DNA from: Agrobacterium tumefaciens
GTDB lineage: Bacteria > Pseudomonadota > Alphaproteobacteria > Rhizobiales > Rhizobiaceae
Direction: 5' to 3'
Assembly (NCBI GenBank): GCA_025560025.1
Contig: CP048485.1
Location: 806,001 to 870,000 of the forward strand
Length of the DNA: 64,000 nt
Translations under genes and position numbers: made by a program
Notes under the pieces: generated by a model
Told to the model about the DNA's origin: nothing
Database searches by the model: none
The model's input: the letters and a program-made list of their open reading frames with translations, nothing else
Shown: piece after piece, positions 49,115 to 56,881 of the stretch
Numbering within the stretch: position 1 is the stretch's first letter
How the letters are laid out: each line of letters begins with the position of its first letter

Positions 49115-49450
49115 TTAATCGTCCGCCGGATCGGCCTTTTCATCTGAGCTATTCTGTCGTGAGAGCTTCCATCGATCGATCTCAGAGCCGATTTTGTTGC
49201 CTGCAGCAACGCCAACGGCGCCGACAGCCAGTGCTCCGGCTACTGGAACCGCTGTCCCTAGAGCAGCTAGTCCCATGCCGCCGATCAGGGTAGCGCCTCC
49301 CACGGCGCCAATTATACCTCCGGCGGTGGTGATTCTAATTTCGTTGGCTCTAGTCTTAGGCAACGCCCGGTTAGCCTTGATCGCTAAATCAGTAACCTTC
49401 GCCGCTGTGACCTTTGACGCCTTCACGGCGCTCCGTAGTTTATCTTTCAT
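49115..49450 (-). CDS. Glycine-zipper protein (111 aa)
   Basis: Starting MKDKLRSAVKASKVTAAKV, it has a basic helical N-terminus and then a long Gly/Ala-rich stretch (GGIIGAVGGATLIGGMG) typical of glycine-zipper membrane domains, ending acidic. TAGGG precedes the chosen start; a frame to 49552 exists. The function is unknown, possibly membrane-inserting like small phage or toxin-linked proteins. Confidence 0.5.
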   Translation of the reverse strand: MKDKLRSAVKASKVTAAKVTDLAIKANRALPKTRANEIRITTAGGIIGAVGGATLIGGMGLAALGTAVPVAGALAVGAVGVAAGNKIGSEIDRWKLSRQNSSDEKADPADD

Positions 49451-50058
49451 CTGCCCTAGCCCCCAAGCCAAACTGTCTGGATAGGACATAACAGGATTTA
49501 TCAAGGTGGCGTAGCCGGAAAAGAAAAGGCCGCATCCCTGAAGGCCGACCAATCCTGTTGCGCCAATTCATCCGTGGTCGCTGCGCTCTCATAACGCATG
49601 ATGATTTTTGTGGGCTTTCCGATGCAGCCCCAATGGGGTTCGATGTCTACATTTGACAGCTTGGCAGCACGAAACGGAAGTGGGCTTCCGTTATGCCTTC
49701 TATGTCATTTCCCCCAATCTCGGTGAAAACTCGGCCCGTGTCCGGAATGCTTGCGACTTCAGGTTTCTTCAGGTTCTAGACTGACTGGAAAAAAGCCGGA
49801 AGCGACATTTTACAATCCTGCATACTGAGTCAAAAAAAGCGGGAGCCGGTATTTTCAGCCCCATAGACTGACGCAAAAAAAGCCGGCACGTGGTCTTGGG
49901 ACGCTTGACAGGTGGTCGCCTGAACCATGTGAAAAATAGTTTGCCTTCACCCGCGCAAAACGCGACTTACCGATTGCCTGAAGAAAAACAAATGAACGGT
50001 CAAATTGAGGAGCCTCTCGCACAAAAGACTTGAGGCTCCTCGTCATCACGTGGAAGCG
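49451..50058. other. Gene-poor stretch with tandem degenerate repeats
   Basis: About 600 bases without a frame I can support. The only structure seen is a set of three degenerate tandem units at 49778-49897, described separately. The left part overlaps a dubious N-terminal extension of the glycine-zipper gene. Confidence 0.5.
49778..49897. repeat. Three degenerate tandem units of about 43 bp
   Basis: Units begin with ACTG at 49780, 49824 and 49867 and share an A-run followed by GCCGG or GCGGG about 14 bases on, for example AAAAAAAGCGGGAGCC. A fourth, single copy of the same pattern lies at 56215-56250. The spacing is regular but the units are too diverged and too few to be a CRISPR. Confidence 0.55.
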
Positions 50059-51141
50059 CTATTTCCGGTATGCGAGGCCGCCCCAGATCCGCCCTTCATC
50101 CCGATGTCGGCCGCCATGAACGGCACCGATATAGGCCGCGGCAGATGCCACAATGGCTGAAGCTGCCAGCAGGAATGCCGTGAGGATGCCTGCAACGCGC
50201 GCTTTCTCAGCCGCATCAGCCGCCTTTGTCTTGGCGTCGTCCAGTGCCTTCTGAGCCTGGGCCTTCATGTCATCAATCTGCTTTTGAGCTTCATCGACCT
50301 TCTTCTGCGCTTCGGTTCGCACGGCCTGAACACGTTCAACCGTCTCGTTTACCCTTGCCTGCGCATCGGTCTGGCTGATGCCGGTACGAGCCACGATCTG
50401 ATTTGTGAGCCAGGTTCTGTCTGCATCAGAAATCTCACCGGTCGTGAGCAGATTGCCGAGAATGCCGCTAATCTGCCGCTGATAATCGCCAGCGGTCTGA
50501 TCACCCTGCGGCTGGGTCGCCTGCGCATCCGTCCGCAACAATGTGTCGGTGAAGTAGTCGATGGGATTTGCCCTCATGCCCTGCGGAAGCATTTGCTCGA
50601 TGCTGGGCGCTGCAGCCTGACCGGCACCTTGCGCCATGCCGCCTGCCGCACTGCCAGCTCCCGAAATCAACCCGCCTGCGACCTGACCGGCGCCTTGCAC
50701 CACTCCGCCAACCGCCGATCCGGTTGCTTCAACTGCGGTTTGCGCCACACTTCCCACGGCTTTCGCCCCGCCGGACAACACGCCGAGAGCAAGGAACGCG
50801 GAGACGACCGTGCCTATCCCCCAGACCACCAGGCCATTGAGACCGTCACGAACAGTCTGTTCGTTTCGATCAGCCTGACCGGCTGGACGACGCATCCGGC
50901 CGGTGATGTAGCCGCCAAGCATGTAAGAACCGACCATGGAAATAATAACAAACAGGCCGGTTATGATCAGCCAGATCGAACTGACCTCGCCGCCATCATC
51001 CACCGAGATCGAACTCAGGCCCAATCCGCCGGCAAAGGTGGTGAGTACCGCCATGGCCCCAGATGCAATGACCGCCCCGGCGAAAATGGCAGGCCAGTCG
51101 ACGTAGCTGCGATTGGTTTCAGTAACGATTGAATCGACCAT
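50059..51141 (-). CDS. PhnA-like rhizobial membrane protein
   Basis: A 360-residue protein with helices near 18-40 (YVDWPAIFAGAVIASGAMAVL), 55-78, about 105-125 and a C-terminal pair. Between them are Gly/Ala-rich repeats (GAGQVAGGLISGAGSAAGG) and a long coiled-coil (KKVDEAQKQIDDMKAQAQKALDDAKTKAADAAEKAR). Such proteins are annotated PhnA-like in rhizobia but have no link to phosphonates that I know. It is preceded by a 24-residue gene and shares the stress-type neighbourhood with CsbD. Confidence 0.65.
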   Translation of the reverse strand: MVDSIVTETNRSYVDWPAIFAGAVIASGAMAVLTTFAGGLGLSSISVDDGGEVSSIWLIITGLFVIISMVGSYMLGGYITGRMRRPAGQADRNEQTVRDGLNGLVVWGIGTVVSAFLALGVLSGGAKAVGSVAQTAVEATGSAVGGVVQGAGQVAGGLISGAGSAAGGMAQGAGQAAAPSIEQMLPQGMRANPIDYFTDTLLRTDAQATQPQGDQTAGDYQRQISGILGNLLTTGEISDADRTWLTNQIVARTGISQTDAQARVNETVERVQAVRTEAQKKVDEAQKQIDDMKAQAQKALDDAKTKAADAAEKARVAGILTAFLLAASAIVASAAAYIGAVHGGRHRDEGRIWGGLAYRK

Positions 51142-51215
51142 TAGCGTAACCCCAGCAGTGAAAGAATGAACAAGACGATTACGACAAGCCCGACGAGATA
51201 GATGATAGAGTTCAT
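51141..51215 (-). CDS. Tiny membrane protein (24 aa)
   Basis: The frame encodes MNSIIYLVGLVVIVLFILSL plus LGLR, a single hydrophobic helix with an Arg end. A GGAGGGGAT ribosome binding site precedes the ATG by seven bases, and its stop overlaps the next gene's ATG by one base. Similar tiny proteins occur before PhnA-like genes in rhizobia (recalled, not checked). Confidence 0.65.
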   Translation of the reverse strand: MNSIIYLVGLVVIVLFILSLLGLR

Positions 51216-51394
51216 AGGGTATCCCCTCCGAAAGGACGATAAATCCTCCGCGTAGCGGTTGATTATGTGCTGGTGACAGGTGCGAGCTAATTGCCCTGCA
51301 CATCAAACTCGTCGCGCCTCAAAAAGTTTCACGATCGGTGATTTTCGCGACAAGGATGTTGAGGCATCATCGGGGAACCGATAACCCCGAAAAG

Positions 51395-51416
51395 AAAAAA
51401 CCCCGCCGAAGCGGGG
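51395..51416 (-). terminator. Intrinsic terminator after csbD
   Basis: CCCCGC and GCGGGG form a stem around a CGAA/TTCG tetraloop, followed on the minus strand by six T. It lies eight bases after the csbD stop. Confidence 0.85.
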
Positions 51417-51423
51417 TCTCTGG

Positions 51424-51627
51424 TTACCAACCCTGACGACCGTACCAGTCGTCAATATCCTTCTTAGTCCGGTCTTTTTCGTAACCGTAACGCTCCTGGA
51501 TTTTGCCTTCGAGCTGCTCTCGCTTGCCGTTGATGACGTCAAGGTCGTCGTCTGTGAGTTTGCCCCACTGCTCTTTGACCTTACCTTTCATCTGCTTCCA
51601 GTTGCCTTCGACACGATTCCAGTCCAT
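51424..51627 (-). CDS. CsbD family stress protein
   Basis: A 67-residue hydrophilic protein, MDWNRVEGNWKQMKGKVKEQ with WGKLTDDDLDVINGKREQLEGKIQ, the complete CsbD domain. Members are abundant general-stress proteins of unknown mechanism. It has a good terminator and an independent upstream region. Confidence 0.9.
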   Translation of the reverse strand: MDWNRVEGNWKQMKGKVKEQWGKLTDDDLDVINGKREQLEGKIQERYGYEKDRTKKDIDDWYGRQGW

Positions 51628-51688
51628 TTGGGCCTCCCTTTGGTTATCGTTCCAATGGTAAATAACCCCACGTCAACAAGGTTCCGAA

Positions 51689-51784
51689 ATGGTCGTAAAA
51701 TCGCTTTTGATCGGCCTCATCTTTCTGAATTTGGTAGCCTTAGTGCTTGGCATCGCAAACATTGCCGGGTTGATGTCGCATTAA
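51689..51784 (+). CDS. Small membrane peptide (31 aa)
   Basis: MVVKSLLIGLIFLNLVALVL followed by GIANIAGLMSH gives a single hydrophobic helix. AAGG lies about eight bases upstream. It is divergent from csbD. Support is modest because so short a frame could arise by chance. Confidence 0.35.
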   Translation: MVVKSLLIGLIFLNLVALVLGIANIAGLMSH

Positions 51785-51792
51785 CCTGAGCG

Positions 51793-52014
51793 TTAGTCGC
51801 CGGAGGGCGTCTCAGCGCTGGAGTAGACTAGCATGGGCTTTGATCTAGGCGACTCGTCGTAAATCTGTTTTGCTTCTGATCGAACCATATCCAGCAGGTA
51901 GGTGAGGAACATTACTCTGTCGCTCGGCTGGCAAAAATTGACGAGAGAGATCAACTCGTCCGTTTGTTCAGCAATATATCGCGCAATAGCTTGTTCGGTT
52001 AACTGCTCATGCAT
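51793..52014 (-). CDS. Hypothetical protein (73 aa)
   Basis: A short soluble protein beginning MHEQLTEQAIARYIAEQTDE and ending SSAETPSGD. Its start overlaps the end of the luxI gene by eight bases on the same strand, so it is probably cotranscribed and could have a role in the quorum-sensing unit. No family is recognised. Confidence 0.5.
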   Translation of the reverse strand: MHEQLTEQAIARYIAEQTDELISLVNFCQPSDRVMFLTYLLDMVRSEAKQIYDESPRSKPMLVYSSAETPSGD

Positions 52015-52693
52015 AGGACACCTGCGCAATCGGCTCTCTATGCGCCCGATCAACAAAAGCAATCAGGGTTTTCCCGGTTATAGGATTCAAGGCACCAGCG
52101 GCCAGTTCTAAAACGCTGCCATTGATGCCTGCGCCACGGTGATGAGACGCCAGAGCGGCGGAAGAGGGGGAGGCGTGGATTGGGACAACAAGGGACCCGT
52201 CATACACCATCGGCGCAGCAAGCGGCGTTACCTCCCAGAGATTGGACACGAGTAGGTTCACCAGCTTCGGATGCGTCTCGACTATGAGAGCTTCAATGCC
52301 GGCACTCAGGCAGAATTCGGCAACCCCGGTTAGTAGCATGTGAGAGGCTTCGACACCGCGGAGCGTCGCACCCGGTTCAGCAACGCATCGCGTCCATTCA
52401 TAAACACTCTTCTCGCGTGGATAGTCGCGGCCACCCATGATTTCTGGATAGACGTCGGAGAGCAGATGCGCTGCGTTTGTGGCAAGAAGTCGAGAGTAGC
52501 CTAAGATGACACCTTCATCATCTAGGACGAGGTGAATGGCCTCGTCAGTATCGAAGATATCCATTTCCCGGCCGTCCGGCTTACGAAGCGCTTCCCACCC
52601 GAAACGCTCTACAAAATGCCGGTGCCTGAATTGCCAAACTCGCTCGGCAAAACCGGAAGCTTGGAGCGATGAACCCTTGAAATATCGAAGCAT
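52007..52693 (-). CDS. Acyl-homoserine-lactone synthase (LuxI family)
   Basis: A 228-residue autoinducer synthase that makes an acyl-homoserine lactone from SAM and acyl-ACP. The invariant residues are present: Arg, Phe and Trp in FRHRHFVERFGWE, Glu-Asp in MDIFDTDEA, Arg in LGYSRLL and Glu-Arg in YEWTRCVAEPG. The signal type cannot be read from sequence. It lies 74 bases after luxR on the same strand, with a lux-box candidate in the gap. Confidence 0.9.
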   Translation of the reverse strand: MLRYFKGSSLQASGFAERVWQFRHRHFVERFGWEALRKPDGREMDIFDTDEAIHLVLDDEGVILGYSRLLATNAAHLLSDVYPEIMGGRDYPREKSVYEWTRCVAEPGATLRGVEASHMLLTGVAEFCLSAGIEALIVETHPKLVNLLVSNLWEVTPLAAPMVYDGSLVVPIHASPSSAALASHHRGAGINGSVLELAAGALNPITGKTLIAFVDRAHREPIAQVSYA

Positions 52694-52723
52694 TAAAACC
52701 CCCACAGATTTGCAGGGGTAGGG

Positions 52724-52766
52724 ATAATGCAGCGCGCTTTTGGGTAAATAGGCCGTTCTGCCTATT
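52724..52766 (-). promoter_or_regulatory. lux box and promoter of the luxI gene
   Basis: A 20-base inverted repeat at 52747-52766 has perfect seven-base arms (AATAGGC/GCCTATT), one base after the luxR stop. Reading towards luxI, a CATTAT -10-like hexamer lies at 52729-52724. The centre of the repeat would be about 40 bases before the expected transcription start, the classic place for a LuxR-type activator. A second dyad (ACCCC...GGGGT, 52698-52719) covers the luxI ribosome binding site. Confidence 0.6.
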
Positions 52767-52767
52767 G

Positions 52768-53514
52768 TCAGCGAATGATACCTATGCGGATGGCTTCGGC
52801 TATGAGCTGCGCTCGATTGACGCAATTCATCTTCCGTTGGGCATTGTGAAGCTCATGCTGGACGGTTTTCTCAGAGCGCCCGAGAATTTGCCCAATCTCC
52901 CAATTGGTCTTGCCTTCCGCACACCAGCGAATTACGTCGCGTTCGTGCTGGGTGATATAGGGCGCGTCTTTCCTACCAGCGCCGCTTTGTTGCTCAAGAA
53001 GCGCCCTGAGGCGATTGTGGGCATAAATGGCAACGATGTGCAGAATACCTTTCGCCTCGGTCGAGAGGTCAATTTTCTCGGCACCGAATGTGACGATGGC
53101 CTGAAGCGCACCCGGCATGTGTAGTGGCACGCTATAGCCATCGATCATCCGAAATTCGGACGCCTCGTTCATTAGTTTTCTGGCTTCACGACGGATAGGC
53201 TTGCCGGCCAACTCCTCTGACCAGACAAAAGCACCGTCTGAAATTTTGCTTTGATAAATAACGGGATCGATGTGGACATAGTTTTCGGCCACATAGCGCT
53301 CAAACCAACCTTCCGGCCAGGCACTCAGTAGAACGTATCGATCGATCTTTTCCCCAGGTAGCGGGATTCCGGAAATAGCAAAACAATCGAGGCCAAAGCC
53401 CTTGGAGACCTTCGACAGGTCATGGATGATTGCATCCGTTGTATTCGCAGTGGTCATCGCGGTGATAAAATCAAACATGACGTTAGCGGCATGCTGTCTG
53501 CTCTGTGGATCCAT
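52768..53514 (-). CDS. LuxR family quorum-sensing regulator
   Basis: A 248-residue regulator with an N-terminal autoinducer-binding domain (YVLLSAWPEGWFERYVAEN, YVHIDPVIYQSK, GAFVWSEE hold the usual Trp, Tyr, Asp and Trp ligand residues) and a C-terminal GerE helix-turn-helix (GKTNWEIGQILGRSEKTVQHELHNAQRK). It probably binds the signal made by the adjacent LuxI and activates luxI through the box between them. Confidence 0.9.
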   Translation of the reverse strand: MDPQSRQHAANVMFDFITAMTTANTTDAIIHDLSKVSKGFGLDCFAISGIPLPGEKIDRYVLLSAWPEGWFERYVAENYVHIDPVIYQSKISDGAFVWSEELAGKPIRREARKLMNEASEFRMIDGYSVPLHMPGALQAIVTFGAEKIDLSTEAKGILHIVAIYAHNRLRALLEQQSGAGRKDAPYITQHERDVIRWCAEGKTNWEIGQILGRSEKTVQHELHNAQRKMNCVNRAQLIAEAIRIGIIR

Positions 53515-54187
53515 AATGCACTCGCTGCAAAACAGTCTTACGGAATGAACAATGATGTACGACAAAGCAATTATAAAAATATTGCTTCAAAGAACCCGAT
53601 CCGAATTCTGTAAAGGTACAAACGCTCAAGCTGCGCTGGAGATAGTGCGATTGATGGCCGAAAATAACGAGTTGGCGGGCAATTCAGTTACGACGATGTC
53701 TCCGAAGCAATGAATGTTTAAACCTATTAGCAAACGGGCACTCCTTTTTACGGCTTCCGAAAATTCGGGGTTATCGCTTACCATCCCTTACCTGGGTTTG
53801 CGTCACGGTGGCGCACCCCCCCGTCATTCGGAGTTTTCGCCAAATCCGGCGCCAATCACTTTCCATCGCTGCGATGCAAAGCCGGTTTGATTTCCTTTGA
53901 TTAAATTCAAAGCCTGGGCGTTACCGGTTTAAGGTTTTACTGTATCGCCCACCCCAAAAGCCACCGACAGCGCAGACCTCATGAAGACTGTCAAACAAAC
54001 CAGAACATACCAAGCGATTAGCAAAAGTATGATCGACGCAGGCCGTGACGCTGCGCTATAGTTCTTTGTCAAGAGCACCTTGTGGATTTTCACTGGAAGG
54101 TACACTATGTACGGGAACATAGGGCGTAGTGGCATGAGTCGCTGCGCTTATCGTGTCGGTAGCTTCGATCCCGACAAGCGAGGTCAG
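53515..54187. other. Intergenic stretch before the ImmA-cyclase module
   Basis: About 670 AT-rich bases with no frame I can support. It holds the left copy of a 25-bp direct repeat (53743-53767), a run of seven C near 53815, and presumably promoters for luxR and the peptidase gene. Confidence 0.5.
53743..53767 (+). repeat. 25-bp direct repeat, left copy
   Basis: Identical over 25 bases to 56065-56089 in the same orientation (starts CCTTTTTACGGC, ends AAAATTCG). The flanks differ. The two copies bracket the ImmA-cyclase module, 2322 bp apart. Confidence 0.85.
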
Positions 54188-54721
54188 ATGGCGTCAATTT
54201 ATAAAGACCCGATACCAACGAGAGCATCGAAAGCCAGCGTCGCAGCTTTTGCGGAAAGCGTAGCTGCAGAATTGTCCTTCAATGCGGGTGAGCCAATCGA
54301 AGATGTTGTGTCGTCTCTTGGTGGCGCTATTTCTTATAGAAACCCTGTAGGTGAAGCTATACCTGAATCAATTCGTGTAGAGCCGTCCTGTAAATTCAAA
54401 ATATTTTTATCGAGCTTGACATCTGTAAGTCGCGACCGTTTCACTTTGGCTCATGAACTTGGCCATTTTTTCCTTCATTTCCCCCTCGTTAGCCAAGCCT
54501 TTCCGGGATTTGGTATGAGAGCAACAAGATGGGTAGATGAGAGCAATCCCGACCTACAGCGCTGTGAGTGGGAGGCAAACTGGTTTGCTGCCTCATTCGT
54601 CATGCCAGAAGCTCCCTTCCGTGAAGTTTTCCCCCAAGGCATCGCCTCGGCATCTTCGTTTTTTGGCGTTAGCGAAAAAGCTGTAGTCGTGCGTGCAAAA
54701 AGTCTGGACTTACCTGTCTGA
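54188..54721 (+). CDS. ImmA/IrrE family metallopeptidase
   Basis: A 177-residue zinc peptidase. The HExxH motif lies at residues 89-93 (LAHELGHFFLHF) and the third ligand is likely Glu129 in the WEANWFAASFVMP segment, the arrangement of ImmA/IrrE proteins that cleave repressors or regulators. Unlike phage ImmA it has no attached helix-turn-helix. The start at 54188 follows GAGGT; the frame opens at 54080. Two bases separate it from the cyclase-like gene, so the pair is a unit. Confidence 0.85.
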   Translation: MASIYKDPIPTRASKASVAAFAESVAAELSFNAGEPIEDVVSSLGGAISYRNPVGEAIPESIRVEPSCKFKIFLSSLTSVSRDRFTLAHELGHFFLHFPLVSQAFPGFGMRATRWVDESNPDLQRCEWEANWFAASFVMPEAPFREVFPQGIASASSFFGVSEKAVVVRAKSLDLPV

Positions 54722-54723
54722 TT

Positions 54724-55902
54724 ATGGCGACCTGTCCTGACTACCGCGTTCGCCTTTTCTTATCCGTCGACTTGGTTGGCTCAACCGCCTTCAAGGGAAA
54801 TTCCGAACCTGACGCGGATGTGCTCTACCCAGAGTGGGTGGAGAGCTTTAGGCAATTCTATAATGCGTTCCCGGCCCGCGTTGACGCAATATACAACGAA
54901 TCAAAGCTGGCCGCGGCTGACGGTGAGAAGTTCCTCAACGGGGGTCCGAAGGTATGGAAAACAATAGGGGACGAAATTCTCTTTTGCGCGAGAGTAAATA
55001 GTATAAGGCATCTCGCTTGTTGTATCACTTCATTTCTGGGAGCGCTCGATGCCTACGGCAAGTTGCTGGAAAACTCCGGCGTACCACTCGATGTGAAAGG
55101 ATCGGGCTGGTTAGCAACTTTCCCTGCGCATAACATATCGATATCTGTGCAGAGCAACACCGAAAGCGCCGGATCTAGCGTGAGCCACGACGCAACAGAA
55201 GAGTTCGAACAGCAGGTTGATGCTTCTCCATTGCTTTTCGATTTTTTGGGCAAGGATATTGACGCTGGCTTTAGGATTGCAAAGAACGCGTCTACCGATA
55301 GATTTACATCCTCCCTTGAACTCAGTTTTCTTCTGGCGCAGGCCAGCCTACAAGATATGTTCTCAGGCAGGTTCACATACCACGGCAAGGAAACATTTAA
55401 AGGTGTTATTCGAAATCAGCCTTATCCCGTGATATCAATTGATACCGAGCGCGATTTTGCGAAGCGCAACCTAAGATACAGGGAACGTCTTCTCACGAAA
55501 GAAGTCGACGCGCCCCCCCAAGCTTTGCAGGACTTTCTCTCAGCATTTATGAACTACGAAGGTATCGAAATCCCGGTGCTACCTGTCGAGACCGGGTCCC
55601 ATCCCCCACCCAAACCGGCCTCTTATGAAAGGTTCAAAAGCGCTTGGAGTTTAAGTTTCAAGGAGACAGAGGAGCGGGATGAAAGCATCGAGGCATCTGA
55701 AGCTGTCGCAAATCAATCTGGGTTGGCCCGTTTAGATGATGTGATAACGGATTTCGCCAAGCAAGTCAGAAGCGAAAGTTTCAAGTCATCACTCAATCAC
55801 GTACGGGATAATTTCCAGCAATATTCGGAAGCTATAGCGGAATTTAACAAACACTTTGGAGCTTCCGGGAGCGCAAAAAAAAACGAAAACGACCAGAAAT
55901 AG
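54724..55902 (+). CDS. Class III nucleotide cyclase-like protein
   Basis: A 392-residue soluble protein. Its first half resembles a class III cyclase: metal Asp in LFLSVDLVGSTAF (D16), substrate-type Lys79 and second Asp in KTIGDEILF (D83), and GKDIDAGFRIAKNA (176-189) where the catalytic Arg (R184) is kept but the usual Asn is Asp (D180). The C-terminal 150 residues have no recognised domain and no membrane helix. It recalls cyclases of Pycsar antiphage systems, by inference only. It is coupled to the peptidase gene. Confidence 0.7.
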   Translation: MATCPDYRVRLFLSVDLVGSTAFKGNSEPDADVLYPEWVESFRQFYNAFPARVDAIYNESKLAAADGEKFLNGGPKVWKTIGDEILFCARVNSIRHLACCITSFLGALDAYGKLLENSGVPLDVKGSGWLATFPAHNISISVQSNTESAGSSVSHDATEEFEQQVDASPLLFDFLGKDIDAGFRIAKNASTDRFTSSLELSFLLAQASLQDMFSGRFTYHGKETFKGVIRNQPYPVISIDTERDFAKRNLRYRERLLTKEVDAPPQALQDFLSAFMNYEGIEIPVLPVETGSHPPPKPASYERFKSAWSLSFKETEERDESIEASEAVANQSGLARLDDVITDFAKQVRSESFKSSLNHVRDNFQQYSEAIAEFNKHFGASGSAKKNENDQK

Positions 55903-56329
55903 CGACCAGATTCTCCGATTAGCGTAGAACTTGCTGGCCTATTTCTCTCTGCGCTAGTTCATCCGTAGACGCAGGCAACTCATAACCTAAATCGATCGAT
56001 CTTATCAACCCCATCACAGACTTTGATGCGCTCTGTTTTCGCTCTGTATTATCAGGCGGAGCTGCCTTTTTACGGCTTCCGAAAATTCGATCTCTTTTAG
56101 GGAGTGACAAAATTCCTTCATCTGCCGTGCGGCCAGCGTGGAAGCAGCCCGTTCCCCTATTTCGGCCTATTTTACGCTCTAATCAGTATTTCCCACCGTT
56201 TTTAGTCGCTCATGGGGTGAGTGAAAAAAAGCGGGAACGTGGGTTTCAGGCTTGTTTCCCTCCCCGTTGTTGCCCGCAAATTCAGGGCGTCCATGCTCCT
56301 GCCAGAGCATCCCGAAAGATTCGGGACAC
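55903..56329. other. Intergenic stretch after the module
   Basis: About 430 bases. It contains the right copy of the 25-bp direct repeat and a lone copy of the A-run/GCGGG motif. A minus-strand frame of 63 codons (55919-56110, TTG start) crosses the repeat but has no supporting evidence. Confidence 0.5.
56065..56089 (+). repeat. 25-bp direct repeat, right copy
   Basis: Exact match to 53743-53767 in direct orientation, lying 160 bases after the cyclase-like gene. Confidence 0.85.
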
Positions 56330-56881
56330 CTATTCGCCTTTGTCGAAGAGCTTCCGGAACGGTGCTGTGACTAGGTGCGCGGGAAGTTCCGCGATATATG
56401 TGCCGATGCACATCAACATGTCCCAAATAAGCATTCGCTTAATTTTTTTAGATTCTGCCTCGTCGCCATCTTTCAGCGCTTCATAATACTCCTCTCGGGC
56501 GTCTGCGACCATTTGGCCGAAGGTGCGCTGATAGGCGGATTTCGGCAAAAACATCTGGAGCACCCTAATCAGGTGATGTCCAGGCGGGCGCTCGATTACG
56601 GAGGTTTTCCGAGCACGAACCTCGCCGCCGGCCTGCTCGACGATGGAAAGCAAGGATTTATCCGCTTTTTCCGCTTGCTCGTATAGGTGAATGATATGCA
56701 GGGGCGTGACGGGTGTTTCCGAAGAGTTCAAGTGCGCCTCTACTCTCTCCGTTATCAATTTGCGCAAATCAGCCTGAAGCTTCGAATCTTTTCGAAGGCT
56801 CTTCAGCTCAAAAAGCCTTATCTGATTGTCATGCCTATATGAGAAATCGCAATACCACTTCTTGTCGTCATCGCTGCTCAT
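56330..56881 (-). CDS. Hypothetical protein paired with PadR
   Basis: A 183-residue protein with a charged N-terminal half (FELKSLRKDSKLQADLRKLITERVE) and a C-terminal amphipathic to hydrophobic part (MLIWDMLMCIGTYIAELPAHLVTAPFRKLF) that could attach to membranes. Its ATG overlaps the PadR gene stop by four bases. No known family is recognised; it is likely the partner or target of the PadR regulator. Confidence 0.55.
   Translation of the reverse strand: MSSDDDKKWYCDFSYRHDNQIRLFELKSLRKDSKLQADLRKLITERVEAHLNSSETPVTPLHIIHLYEQAEKADKSLLSIVEQAGGEVRARKTSVIERPPGHHLIRVLQMFLPKSAYQRTFGQMVADAREEYYEALKDGDEAESKKIKRMLIWDMLMCIGTYIAELPAHLVTAPFRKLFDKGE

Noticed and set aside
49778-49897. CRISPR array
   Set aside because: Units are degenerate, only three in number, and no cas genes are present.
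51640-51690. EcfG-type promoter for csbD
   Set aside because: GGAAC elements are present on the minus strand, but the GTT that follows is only 14 bases away and the second GGAAC has none, so the spacing does not fit.
53929-54135. 68-codon minus-strand frame
   Set aside because: No ribosome binding site, no family features and overlaps the promoter region of the peptidase gene.
55919-56110. 63-codon minus-strand frame crossing the right direct repeat
   Set aside because: TTG start without ribosome binding site; the direct repeat is better explained as a DNA element, although coding is not excluded.
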